DNA of 12,612 nucleotides from Planctomycetota bacterium (GTDB lineage Bacteria > Planctomycetota > UBA1135 > GCA-002686595). Below, one piece after another: positions 5,705 to 12,612 of the stretch. The stretch is taken from the NCBI GenBank assembly GCA_011524785.1, contig WTJQ01000413.1, forward strand, positions 1 through 12,612. The letters run 5' to 3'. The notes under the pieces are model-generated. The model saw only the letters and a program-made list of their open reading frames with translations. It did not search any database and was not told where the DNA came from. The position numbers and the translations under genes are program-made. Numbering within the stretch: the stretch's first letter is position 1; the number at the start of each line of letters is the position of its first letter.

Positions 5705-7522
5705 TCAGGCGTCCACGCCCTCGGCGAACTGCAGCTCGTGGAGCCGGGCGTAGGCTCCGCCGCGCGCGAGCAGCTCCTCGTGGGTGCCGCGCTCGATGAT
5801 GCGGCCGCGGTCGAGGACGAGGATCACCGAGGCGCGCCGGATGGTGGAGAGCCGGTGGGCCACGACGAGCGCGCTCCGTCCGGTCAGCAGGCGGCCGATG
5901 GCCTCCTCGATGCGCGCCTCCGTGCCCGAGTCGACGCTGGCGGTGGCCTCGTCGAGCACGACCAGGTCGGGCCGACCCGCCAGGGCCCGGGCGATGGCGA
6001 GCAGCTGGCGCTCGCCCGTCGAGAAGGTCGCGCCGCGCTCGGCGACCTCGGCCTCGAGCCCTCCCTCCAGGCCCTCGAGCACCTGCCCCGCGCTGCTGGC
6101 CGTGAGGGCCTCGTCCACGGCGGCGCCGTCGACGCCCTCGCGATCCATCACGACGTTCTCGCGGACGGTCCCCGCGAAGAGGAAGTCCTCCTGCAGGACG
6201 AGGCCCATGCGAGAGCGCCAGTCCTCGAGGTCGACCTCCGGGAGGGGGACCCCGTCCACGAGGACCTGACCGCGGCCGGGGTCGTAGAACCGCAGCAGCA
6301 GGTTCACGATCGTGCTCTTGCCGGCGCCCGTCGCGCCGACCAGGGCCACGGTCTGGCCCGGCTCGATGGTGAAGTCGAGGTCCGCGACCACCTCCTGGTC
6401 CTCCAGGTACCCGAACGCCACTCCGTCGAACCGGACCTGGGGCGCGGCACCGCGCGCGCGCAGCGGACGGGGCTCGCTGGGGGAGGTCAGGGACGGCTCG
6501 GTGTCGAGGACCTCGAACACGCGCTCGGCGGAGGCGAACGCCGACTGGAGGATGTTGTAGCGCTCGCCGAGGTCGCGGATCGGCTTCACCACGAGGTTCA
6601 GGTACAGCCAGAAGCGCGTGAACTCGCCGATCGTGAGCTCCTGGTCCGCGATCGAGACCACGCCCACGCCGAGGGTCGCGCCCTGGATGGCGTAGACCGC
6701 CACCGACATGATCGGGAAGAACAGGGCGAACAGGAAGATCGTGCGCTTGTTCGCCTCGTAGTAGCGATCCAGCCGGTGCGCGAAGCGCGCGCCGACCTGC
6801 TGCTCCCGTCCGAAGAACTGGACGACGCGGATGCCCTGCAGCACCTCCTGCAGGTAGCCGTTCAGCTTGGCGAGCTCGGCGCGCACCGACCGGTGGGCGC
6901 GGCGCGCGCCGCCGCGGAACGACAGGCTGATGACCACGAGGATCGGGGTCATCAGGGTGACCACCAGGGCCAGCGGCGCGTGGATGGTGTAGAGCACCGC
7001 CAGCACCACCACGACCTTGAGCGTGTCGAACACGAGGGTGACGACCCCCGAGGTGAACAGCTCCGCGAGGTTCTCGACGTCGCTCGACACGCGGGTGACG
7101 AGGGCGCCGGTCGGGCGCTTGTCGAACCAGGCCAGGTCGAGCCCCGACAGATGGCGGTACAGGTCCGTGCGCAGGTCGTGGATGACGGCCTGCCCCGTCC
7201 GGTTCAGCGTGGCGACCTCGAAGTAGCGCAGGCCCATCTGGACGACGAGCACGCCCAGGTACGCCCCGACCAGGACGAGGAGCTGTTCGACGAAGGGGCT
7301 TCGGTCCGTGCCCTCCGCGGCGTCCATCGACTCCTGGACCGGCCCGTCGAGGGTCGCCTCCCAGATCCACGGCCCGAGCAGGTCGAGCGCGAAGAGCGCG
7401 ACCAGGATGCCGAAGCTCTGGAGGAAGAGCCGCTTGTGGGGGCCCGCGTAGCGCAGCAGCCGCCGGAACAGGCGGCCGTCCCACGCGCGGGTGGCGACGA
7501 GCTCCTCGTCCTGCCAGCTCAC
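5705..7522 (-). CDS. ABC exporter half-transporter, consensus-site subunit (MdlB/TM288-like)
   Basis: The predicted protein is 605 residues with the exporter layout of a six-helix membrane domain (about 30-330) followed by an ATPase domain (about 360-600). The ATPase shows Walker A GATGAGKST (396-404), Q-loop Gln444, a non-standard signature FSTGE (500-504) in place of LSGGQ, Walker B ending VVLDEATAS with catalytic Glu525, and switch His556. A full Walker A/B combined with a changed signature is the pattern of one half of a heterodimeric exporter. The upstream gene encodes the other half. The start is a GTG at 7522 overlapping the upstream stop by four bases (GTGA), with Shine-Dalgarno GAGGGAGG (7529-7536) 6 bases upstream. 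It acts in the inner membrane. The cargo is unknown; family members export drugs, lipids or peptides. It is the last gene of the operon. Confidence 0.95.
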   Translation of the reverse strand: MSWQDEELVATRAWDGRLFRRLLRYAGPHKRLFLQSFGILVALFALDLLGPWIWEATLDGPVQESMDAAEGTDRSPFVEQLLVLVGAYLGVLVVQMGLRYFEVATLNRTGQAVIHDLRTDLYRHLSGLDLAWFDKRPTGALVTRVSSDVENLAELFTSGVVTLVFDTLKVVVVLAVLYTIHAPLALVVTLMTPILVVISLSFRGGARRAHRSVRAELAKLNGYLQEVLQGIRVVQFFGREQQVGARFAHRLDRYYEANKRTIFLFALFFPIMSVAVYAIQGATLGVGVVSIADQELTIGEFTRFWLYLNLVVKPIRDLGERYNILQSAFASAERVFEVLDTEPSLTSPSEPRPLRARGAAPQVRFDGVAFGYLEDQEVVADLDFTIEPGQTVALVGATGAGKSTIVNLLLRFYDPGRGQVLVDGVPLPEVDLEDWRSRMGLVLQEDFLFAGTVRENVVMDREGVDGAAVDEALTASSAGQVLEGLEGGLEAEVAERGATFSTGERQLLAIARALAGRPDLVVLDEATASVDSGTEARIEEAIGRLLTGRSALVVAHRLSTIRRASVILVLDRGRIIERGTHEELLARGGAYARLHELQFAEGVDA

Positions 7523-9297
7523 GCGTGGCCTCCCTCGGGCTCGGCGACTTCACGATTGCCCGCCTCACGCCGCTGCTGCTGCTCCCAGGTGTCCCGGTAC
7601 CAGCCGGCGGCCTCCAGCAGCTCCTCGTGGCGACCGCGCTGGGCGATCGAGCCCTTGTCGTCGAGGACGAGGATCTCGTCGCAGCTGGCGACCGTGGAGA
7701 GCCGGTGGGCCGCGACCACCACGGTGCGTCCCGAGCCTGCCTCGCGGAGGGTGCCCAGGAGCTGCCGCTCGGTCTCGGTGTCCACCGCCGAGAGGCAGTC
7801 GTCCAGGACGAGCACCTTCGGGTCGCGGGCCAGGGCGCGCGCGATGCAGGTGCGCTGGCGCTGGCCACCTGACAGGGTCACACCTCGCTCCCCGATCAGG
7901 GTCTGGGCCCCTTCCGGGAAGCGCGCCACCTCCTCGGTCATGGCCGCCTGCTCGATCAGCTCCGCGACCTCCTCGTCCGACAGGTCCCCTTCCGCGCCGA
8001 AGCGGATGTTGTCGGCATAGGGGACCGAGAACAGGAACGCGTCCTGGGGCACGTATCCGAGCGCGCCGCGCGCGTGGGGGAGGGCCAGCTCCCGCAGGTC
8101 CCGGCCATCGAGGAGCACCGCGCCCTCCTGGGGATCCATCTGGCGCCCGAGCAGGAGCAAGAGGGTCGACTTCCCGCAGCCGGTGGGGCCGACGACGCCC
8201 AGCGAGCCGCCCGGCTCGACGCGCGCGTCGATCCCGCGGAGGGCCGGCTTGGTGCCCGTGGGGTAGGTGAACCCCACGCCCCGCAGCTCGAGTGCCCCGG
8301 CGACCGCCTGCTCGGGCGCCTCGCCGGCCTCGCGTTCGCCCAGGGCCGAGCGGGTGGCGAGCAGCGTGTCCACGCGCTCCGCGCTCGCCACCGCCCGCGG
8401 GTACATCCCCGCGATCCAGCCGAGCGCGATCAGGGGCCAGAAGACCTTCAGCGTGAGGTCGATGAACTGGAACAGCGAGCCGACCGGCAGGGTCCGGTCG
8501 ATGGCCGCGAGGCCGCCCACCGTGAGGATCACGGCGAAGGTCAGATCGAAGGAGCCGTTGATCGCTGCGTGGGTCAGGCCGCGGGCCCGGCCGAGGGCCA
8601 CCTGGTTGTCGCGGTTCTTGGCGCTGGCGCGGTCGAAGCGCCGGGCCTGGGCGCCCTCGCGGTGGTAGCCCTTCACGACCCGCACGCCGCCGAAGTCCTC
8701 CTGGGCTCTGTGCGAGATGTCGGCCAGGCTCTCCTGGACGGCGGTCGATTCGCGATGGAGGCGCGGGGTCAGGCGCTTCATGATCACGCCGACCGCGATC
8801 ATGGGCAGCCCGATCGAGAGCCCGAGCCACAGGTTCAGCGTCATCAGCCAGCTGAGGCTGATCGGGACGATCACCACGGCGCCGAGCGTGTACATCAGCC
8901 CGGGCCCGAGGAACATGCGCAGGGCCTCCACGTCGGCCGTCAGGCGGCTGACGAGGTCGCCCGACCGACTGCGGTCGTGGAAGGCGAAGTCGAGGCGCGC
9001 CAGGTGGTCGAACAGCTCCTGCTTGAGCTCGACCTCGAACCGGCGCGAGACGACCACGATCAGCCAGCGCTGCCAGAAGCGGAAGAAGGCGTGGGCCAGG
9101 GCCGCGCCGCCGAGCAGCAGCAGCGTGGTCGTCAGCCAGTCCACGTCGCTCGACGTGCGGACCCGGTCGAGGGCCTGCCCGACCAGGATCGTCGTCGCGA
9201 CGTCGAGGGACTGGGCCAGCGGGATCGAGAGGATCCCGAGGACCAGGCGCGTCCGATGCTTGAGGAAGCGCCGGAAGTAGGTGGCGAGGAGCCTCAC
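7519..9297 (-). CDS. ABC exporter half-transporter, degenerate-site subunit (MdlA/TM287-like)
   Basis: The predicted protein is 592 residues. A membrane domain (about 15-310) is followed by an ATPase domain (about 335-575) with Walker A GPTGCGKST (370-378), Q-loop Gln418, a perfect LSGGQ (475-479), Walker B VLVLDDCLS with Asp500 where the catalytic glutamate normally is, and switch His531. The Glu-to-Asp change with an intact signature is the hallmark of the MdlA/TM287-type half of heterodimeric exporters. Paired with the downstream subunit, it gives one catalytic and one degenerate ATP site. The GTG start at 9297 is chosen because GGGGAGGAGG (9302-9311) lies 4 bases upstream and because it overlaps the peptidase stop codon as GTGA. 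A longer frame is open upstream but overlaps the peptidase gene. The charged C-terminal tail (572-592) has no known motif. Confidence 0.95.
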   Translation of the reverse strand: MRLLATYFRRFLKHRTRLVLGILSIPLAQSLDVATTILVGQALDRVRTSSDVDWLTTTLLLLGGAALAHAFFRFWQRWLIVVVSRRFEVELKQELFDHLARLDFAFHDRSRSGDLVSRLTADVEALRMFLGPGLMYTLGAVVIVPISLSWLMTLNLWLGLSIGLPMIAVGVIMKRLTPRLHRESTAVQESLADISHRAQEDFGGVRVVKGYHREGAQARRFDRASAKNRDNQVALGRARGLTHAAINGSFDLTFAVILTVGGLAAIDRTLPVGSLFQFIDLTLKVFWPLIALGWIAGMYPRAVASAERVDTLLATRSALGEREAGEAPEQAVAGALELRGVGFTYPTGTKPALRGIDARVEPGGSLGVVGPTGCGKSTLLLLLGRQMDPQEGAVLLDGRDLRELALPHARGALGYVPQDAFLFSVPYADNIRFGAEGDLSDEEVAELIEQAAMTEEVARFPEGAQTLIGERGVTLSGGQRQRTCIARALARDPKVLVLDDCLSAVDTETERQLLGTLREAGSGRTVVVAAHRLSTVASCDEILVLDDKGSIAQRGRHEELLEAAGWYRDTWEQQQRREAGNREVAEPEGGHA

Positions 9298-11333
9298 CGG
9301 GCCTCCTCCCCGGCGAGCTCGGCTCGCAGGGTGTCGAGGGCCTCGAGCAGGTCCTCGAGGGCCTCGGCGGCTTCGGCCCCTCGCAGCGAGGGGAAGGTGT
9401 GGGAGCCGTAGCCCCGCTCGGGATCCGGGGCCCAGAGCCGGTTCCGGAACCAGGGGCGCTCCGGGAGCCCCTCCGCGAGCTCGAGAGCCCGCAGGACCGT
9501 GGGGCGGTCCACGAGCCGCTCCGCGTCGGCGCGCGCGTGGACCCCGGCGCGTCGCACGGCGGCGCGGAGGGAGGGGAACGAGCCGAGGGCTCCCTCGGCG
9601 GGCTCGATGCCGAGGTCCATGGCCTCCGCCCACTGGGACCAGCGCGCCTCGATGGCTCCGGCGAGCGCCTCGAAGCCGCTGGCGAGGGAGCGCGCCTGCT
9701 CCTCGCCGAGCCAGTCACTCGTGCGCGCCGCGTGGCGCGCCAGGCTGCGCGCGAAGGCTGCCTGGTCGAAGGCGAGGGGGCCCTGCTCCGCCGCCTCCAC
9801 CAGCAGGGCCTCGACCGAACGGGCCGCGAGGCCGTGGGCCCGGAACCCCGGATCCAGGTAGCGATCGATCAGGGGGAAGTCGTCGAAGACCGTGTGGTAC
9901 TGGCCGCCGCCGCTGCCCCCGAAGCCCAGGTCCAGGGTCGGGACCCCGAGGTGGTGGAGGAACACCGTGTAGTCCGAGCCCGAGCCCGGGAGGCCGAGGT
10001 CCGGGCGGCCGCGCTGGCTGCCGAGCCAGCGCGCGGCGACCGAGCGGCCCGCGGGGTGGGGGACCTCCGCGAGGGCCTCCGCCACCAGCGCCTCGAGGCC
10101 CGGCGTCCCCGAGCAGCCGAGCTCGAGGCCGCCCACGAGGGCGTCGGCGTTGACGTAGAGGAGCAGCTGCTCGCGGAGCCGATCGGCGTTGGCCTCGCCC
10201 CACTCCGTACTGCCGATGAGCCCGGACTCCTCGGCGTCCCAGAAGGCGAGGGAGATGCCATGGCGCGGCGTCCACCCGGCCGCGCGGCGCCGTCCGAGCG
10301 CGCGCGCCGCCACGAGGAGCGAGACCGTGCCCCCGCCGGCATCGTTGGCTCCCCGCACCCAGGAGTCCCTGTGGTTGCCCGCGAGCACGAAGCCCGGCTG
10401 CGTCCCCGGGAGGTGCCCGAGCACGTTCACGATGCGGCGCAGCGTCCGGGGCGCGTCCACCTCGAGCGTGACCTCCACCGGGCCGGGACCGCTGGCGTCC
10501 AGTCGCTCGAGGAGCAGGCGCGCGTCGTCCGCGCCGATCGGGAGCGACGGGATCCGCGGCAGGATGCGGGCGAGCTCCTCGCCGTCGAGGCGCCGGGCCT
10601 CGGCCCCTGGCGCCGGGGAGGCGGTCCCAGGCGTGGAGGGGTCTCCCGGGAAGCGCGCCATGGGCGCGATCGAGCCGCGCTGCACGGCCCAGCCAGGCAT
10701 CCATGGACCATCCGGCCAGACGGGGCCGCGCTCGGGGCCGGCCTCGGCCGGGTCGGTGAACATGAGCACCGCGCTGCAGCCGAAGCGCTGGGCGTTCTCG
10801 GCCTTCACGCCGCGATAGCTGCGTCCGTACCGGCAGAGGGCGACGCTGCCCGCGAGCTCGACCCCCTGTTCGACCAGGCGCTCGAAGTCCTCCCGCAGTC
10901 CGTGCCCACAGTCGACCACGGGGCCGCGAGCGCTCGCGCTGGCCGACCAGGCGTGGAAGGGCGGGAGGTCCCCGGGCGGCACCGCATCCGCGTCGAAGGT
11001 GCGCAGTCGCTCCAGGAGCGGAGGCCCGTCGCCCGCGTGGATCGCCAGGCGCGTCCTGCGGGGGAGGGAGAGCAGGACCTCCCGCTCGTCCCACTCCACC
11101 TCGAAGCCGGCTCGCGTGAGCTCGTCGCGGACCAGCTCGGCCGCGCGCAGGGAGGGCGCGGTGCCGGCCAGCCGGGTGCTGGCGCAGAGCTCGCGCAGCA
11201 GCGCGCGCGCCTGGACCTCGGGCGAGGCTGGCTCCTGCTCCGCGCCTCTGGATCCTGCTGCGCTTCCCGGGGTCCCCGGGCCCGCTCCAAGGAGGAGGGG
11301 GCCCAGAGCGAGCGCGGCGAGGCGGAGGTCCAT
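9294..11333 (-). CDS. Exported M28 metallopeptidase, glutamate carboxypeptidase II (PSMA)-like
   Basis: The predicted protein is 679 residues. This family removes acidic or other C-terminal residues from peptides using two zinc ions. The N-terminus MDLRLAALALGPLLLGAGPG looks like a signal peptide (weak positive start, hydrophobic 5-17), so a periplasmic or surface location is likely. Residues about 120-245 resemble the inserted protease-associated domain. The zinc ligands align with the human enzyme: His321 in GNHRDSW, bridging Asp331, Glu368 and Glu369 in DAEESG (catalytic base and ligand), Asp397 in YVNADA and His480 in QYHTVFDDF. GSGSDY (450-455) is the usual family loop. The C-terminal part (about 525-675) matches the transferrin-receptor-like dimerisation domain. 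The length fits the family (about 700). The ATG at 11333 is chosen because it begins the signal peptide. There is no Shine-Dalgarno sequence, but TAGAAT ends 7 bases upstream. It is the first gene of the operon with the exporter, so it may trim an exported or imported peptide; that link is inference. Confidence 0.94.
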   Translation of the reverse strand: MDLRLAALALGPLLLGAGPGTPGSAAGSRGAEQEPASPEVQARALLRELCASTRLAGTAPSLRAAELVRDELTRAGFEVEWDEREVLLSLPRRTRLAIHAGDGPPLLERLRTFDADAVPPGDLPPFHAWSASASARGPVVDCGHGLREDFERLVEQGVELAGSVALCRYGRSYRGVKAENAQRFGCSAVLMFTDPAEAGPERGPVWPDGPWMPGWAVQRGSIAPMARFPGDPSTPGTASPAPGAEARRLDGEELARILPRIPSLPIGADDARLLLERLDASGPGPVEVTLEVDAPRTLRRIVNVLGHLPGTQPGFVLAGNHRDSWVRGANDAGGGTVSLLVAARALGRRRAAGWTPRHGISLAFWDAEESGLIGSTEWGEANADRLREQLLLYVNADALVGGLELGCSGTPGLEALVAEALAEVPHPAGRSVAARWLGSQRGRPDLGLPGSGSDYTVFLHHLGVPTLDLGFGGSGGGQYHTVFDDFPLIDRYLDPGFRAHGLAARSVEALLVEAAEQGPLAFDQAAFARSLARHAARTSDWLGEEQARSLASGFEALAGAIEARWSQWAEAMDLGIEPAEGALGSFPSLRAAVRRAGVHARADAERLVDRPTVLRALELAEGLPERPWFRNRLWAPDPERGYGSHTFPSLRGAEAAEALEDLLEALDTLRAELAGEEAR
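9302..9311 (-). promoter_or_regulatory. Strong Shine-Dalgarno sequence fixing the GTG start of the first exporter gene
   Basis: GGGGAGGAGG lies inside the end of the peptidase gene, 4 bases before the GTG at 9297. It contrasts with the first genes of transcription units in this window, which lack such sites, and it supports translational coupling at the GTGA overlap. Confidence 0.7.
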
Positions 11334-11340
11334 GGCCGCG

Positions 11341-11346
11341 ATTCTA
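11341..11346 (-). promoter_or_regulatory. Putative -10 element of the peptidase/exporter operon (leaderless layout)
   Basis: TAGAAT, one mismatch from TATAAT, ends exactly 7 bases before the ATG at 11333, so transcription would begin at or next to the start codon. No -35 consensus is visible. The absence of a Shine-Dalgarno sequence agrees with a leaderless transcript. Confidence 0.45.
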
Positions 11347-11471
11347 GGACCCCGCTCCGCGCCGCTCGCCCCTGCAGTCCAGTTCCCGCAGGCCGTTCCC
11401 AGGCTCGCGCTGCCAGCCGCCTCCGAACAGCGGCGCCCGGCGGCGTCTGGATTCACGGCCGTCGGGATCCC

Positions 11472-11477
11472 TAGGCT
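11472..11477 (+). promoter_or_regulatory. Putative -10 element of the HAD fusion gene (leaderless layout)
   Basis: TAGGCT fits TANNNT and ends exactly 7 bases before the ATG at 11485, mirroring the arrangement on the opposite side of this 151-base divergent region. No Shine-Dalgarno sequence is present. The rest of the divergent region shows no clear repeat or gene. Confidence 0.42.
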
Positions 11478-11484
11478 CCGCCAC

Positions 11485-12612
11485 ATGGAGCGACGCTTCT
11501 CGGTCCAGGCCGTGATCTTCGATCTCGACGGCACGCTCGTCGCCACGGACCGCTTCTGGCCGGATGCGGCTCGCGCGGGGGCCCTGCGCGCGTTCGAGGA
11601 GCTGGGGCTGGAGCAGCTGCCCCCCGAGCCGGACGTCTGGATGGCCATGGTGGGCCAGCCCCTCGAGGAGGCCTTCGTGGCGGCCTTCCCCGACCTCTCC
11701 GAGGCTCAGCGGCAGGTCCTCCTCGAGCGCTGCGTCGAGGAGGAGCATCGCCTGCTCGACGAGGGGCGTGCCGGGCTCCTGCCCGGGGTCACCGCGACCC
11801 TCGAGGCCCTCCGCGCCGACGGGGTTCGGATCGGCGTCGCCAGCAACTGCAGCGGTGCGTACCTGGAGCAGATGATGCGCGGCCTCGGCCTGGCCGAGTG
11901 GGTCGAGGAGCCGCGCTGCCTCGACTCCCCGGGGATCCGCGACAAGGGAGACATGGTCGAGGACCTGCTGCTGACCTTCGGCACGAGGCACGCAGTCATG
12001 GTGGGGGACCGCTCCAGCGATCGGGACGCGGCCTGGGCCAATGGGATCCCGCACGTCCACCTCGCGCGCGGCTATGCGCTGGCAAGCGAGGAGGTCGAGG
12101 CCGAGGGCTGCATCAGCGGGATGGACGCACTCGTGCCGCTGCTCGCGGAGCGGGCCGGCCGCGTGCGGGCCCTGGCTGCAGACCTCGAGGTCCCGCGGCG
12201 CGCGGCGCGGGTCCTCGTCACCGGCGCGCCGTTCAGCGGCTGCCGCGACCTGGCGCAGGACCTGGCGAGCGCGCTCGCGGCCGCTGGCGGCCGGCCGGTG
12301 GAGGTGCTCGAGGGCTTCGATTGGCTCCGGACCGACGCCGAGCCGGCAGCGGCGGGCGAGCCGCCGCTGGCCGCGCTGGGCCGAACGCTGGACCTTCCGG
12401 CCGCGGACGCGGGGCTCGGGGCGCCCCTCGCTGCGGGCCACGTGCGCGTGGTCGCCTGCCCGCTCGGGCTGCATCCCGCCCTCCTGACGGCGGCCGACCG
12501 GGTCGTCTGGGTGGCCGCCGAGGCGGAGGTTAGGCTCCGGCGCGGCGCCGGGGAGGTTGGGCGCCAGCAGGGGCTGCCGCGCCTGGAGGCCCTGCTTGGC
12601 GCCACCGAGCCC
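11485..12612 (+). CDS. HAD-family phosphatase fused to a degenerate nucleoside-kinase-like P-loop domain (partial)
   Basis: The gene is open to the window edge, giving 376 residues without a stop. Residues 7-215 are a HAD hydrolase of the phosphoglycolate-phosphatase type: nucleophile motif DLDGT (Asp13, Asp15), VASNCS (Ser120), Lys154 and GDRSSDRDA (Asp175, Asp179). All four motifs are intact, with an alpha-helical cap between 20 and 95. From about 241 a second domain starts with the strand VLVTG and a loop GAPFSGCRD (247-255). This matches the shape of a Walker A motif, but Cys253-Arg254 stand where Lys-Ser/Thr should be. It is followed by a helix, VEVLEGFDWLR (272-282), and ADRVVWVAAEAEVRLRR (337-353), resembling the later strand and arginine-bearing helix of uridine kinase or phosphoribulokinase folds. 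The second domain is therefore probably kinase-derived but unable to bind ATP normally. The ATG at 11485 immediately precedes the HAD fold. The substrate is unknown. Confidence 0.88.
   Translation, partial: MERRFSVQAVIFDLDGTLVATDRFWPDAARAGALRAFEELGLEQLPPEPDVWMAMVGQPLEEAFVAAFPDLSEAQRQVLLERCVEEEHRLLDEGRAGLLPGVTATLEALRADGVRIGVASNCSGAYLEQMMRGLGLAEWVEEPRCLDSPGIRDKGDMVEDLLLTFGTRHAVMVGDRSSDRDAAWANGIPHVHLARGYALASEEVEAEGCISGMDALVPLLAERAGRVRALAADLEVPRRAARVLVTGAPFSGCRDLAQDLASALAAAGGRPVEVLEGFDWLRTDAEPAAAGEPPLAALGRTLDLPAADAGLGAPLAAGHVRVVACPLGLHPALLTAADRVVWVAAEAEVRLRRGAGEVGRQQGLPRLEALLGATEP

Noticed and set aside
3849..7868. 1339-residue minus-strand open frame spanning several genes
   Set aside because: It lies antisense to the AOR-like, glycosyltransferase and small-protein genes and out of frame with the exporter gene. 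Its product is Arg/Pro/Ala low-complexity with no family motif. Long stop-free frames are expected at this GC content.
5738..8020. 760-residue plus-strand open frame opposite the exporter genes
   Set aside because: It is the reverse-strand shadow of the two ABC subunits, rich in Arg, Glu and Asp with no recognisable domain. The exporter genes on the other strand have complete motifs.
9399..11474. 691-residue plus-strand open frame opposite the peptidase gene
   Set aside because: It is a shadow of the M28 peptidase, whose five zinc ligands are all in the minus-strand frame. The plus-strand product has biased composition and no motif.
1..12612. CRISPR array, tRNA, rRNA or mobile element
   Set aside because: No regularly spaced repeats, tRNA-like cloverleaf, rRNA-like stretch, transposase motif or terminal repeats were seen in the reading.

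Overview
This 12.6 kb window comes from a very GC-rich (about 70% or more by eye) and densely coding bacterial chromosome. A glycosyltransferase family 9 (heptosyltransferase-type) gene and an exported peptidase suggest a Gram-negative cell envelope. High-GC groups such as Planctomycetota or Myxococcota would fit, but no marker gene allows a firm assignment. There is no RNA gene, insertion sequence, CRISPR array or phage gene, and no gene-free stretch longer than about 150 bases.

Left part (1-2340): a truncated minus-strand gene start (1-159), then a plus-strand patatin-like phospholipase carrying a C-terminal ferredoxin-type iron-sulfur domain (267-1364). It converges on a minus-strand M50 (site-2 protease family) membrane metalloprotease (1408-2340).

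Centre (2428-5666, plus strand): a divergent aldehyde:ferredoxin oxidoreductase-like protein fused at its C-terminus to a MoaD/ThiS-like beta-grasp domain ending in Gly-Gly. After it come a family 9 glycosyltransferase and a 68-residue protein with two membrane segments.

Right part (11333 down to 5705, minus strand): a three-gene operon with 4-base GTGA stop/start overlaps at both junctions. It encodes an exported M28 peptidase of the glutamate carboxypeptidase II type followed by the two halves of a heterodimeric ABC exporter. The two halves carry complementary degenerate and consensus ATP sites. Divergent from this operon, and running off the right edge, is a HAD hydrolase fused to what looks like a nucleoside-kinase-type P-loop domain that has lost its Walker A lysine.

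Two patterns cut across the window. First, three proteins join a recognisable enzyme to an unexpected C-terminal domain: patatin plus ferredoxin, AOR plus MoaD-like, and HAD plus dead kinase-like. Second, genes that begin a transcription unit mostly lack a good Shine-Dalgarno sequence and instead have a TANNNT (-10-like) hexamer 7-13 bases before the start codon. The internal operon genes have strong Shine-Dalgarno sequences. This suggests leaderless or very short-leader transcripts for first genes. No single pathway links all these genes. The best functional unit is the peptidase/exporter operon.
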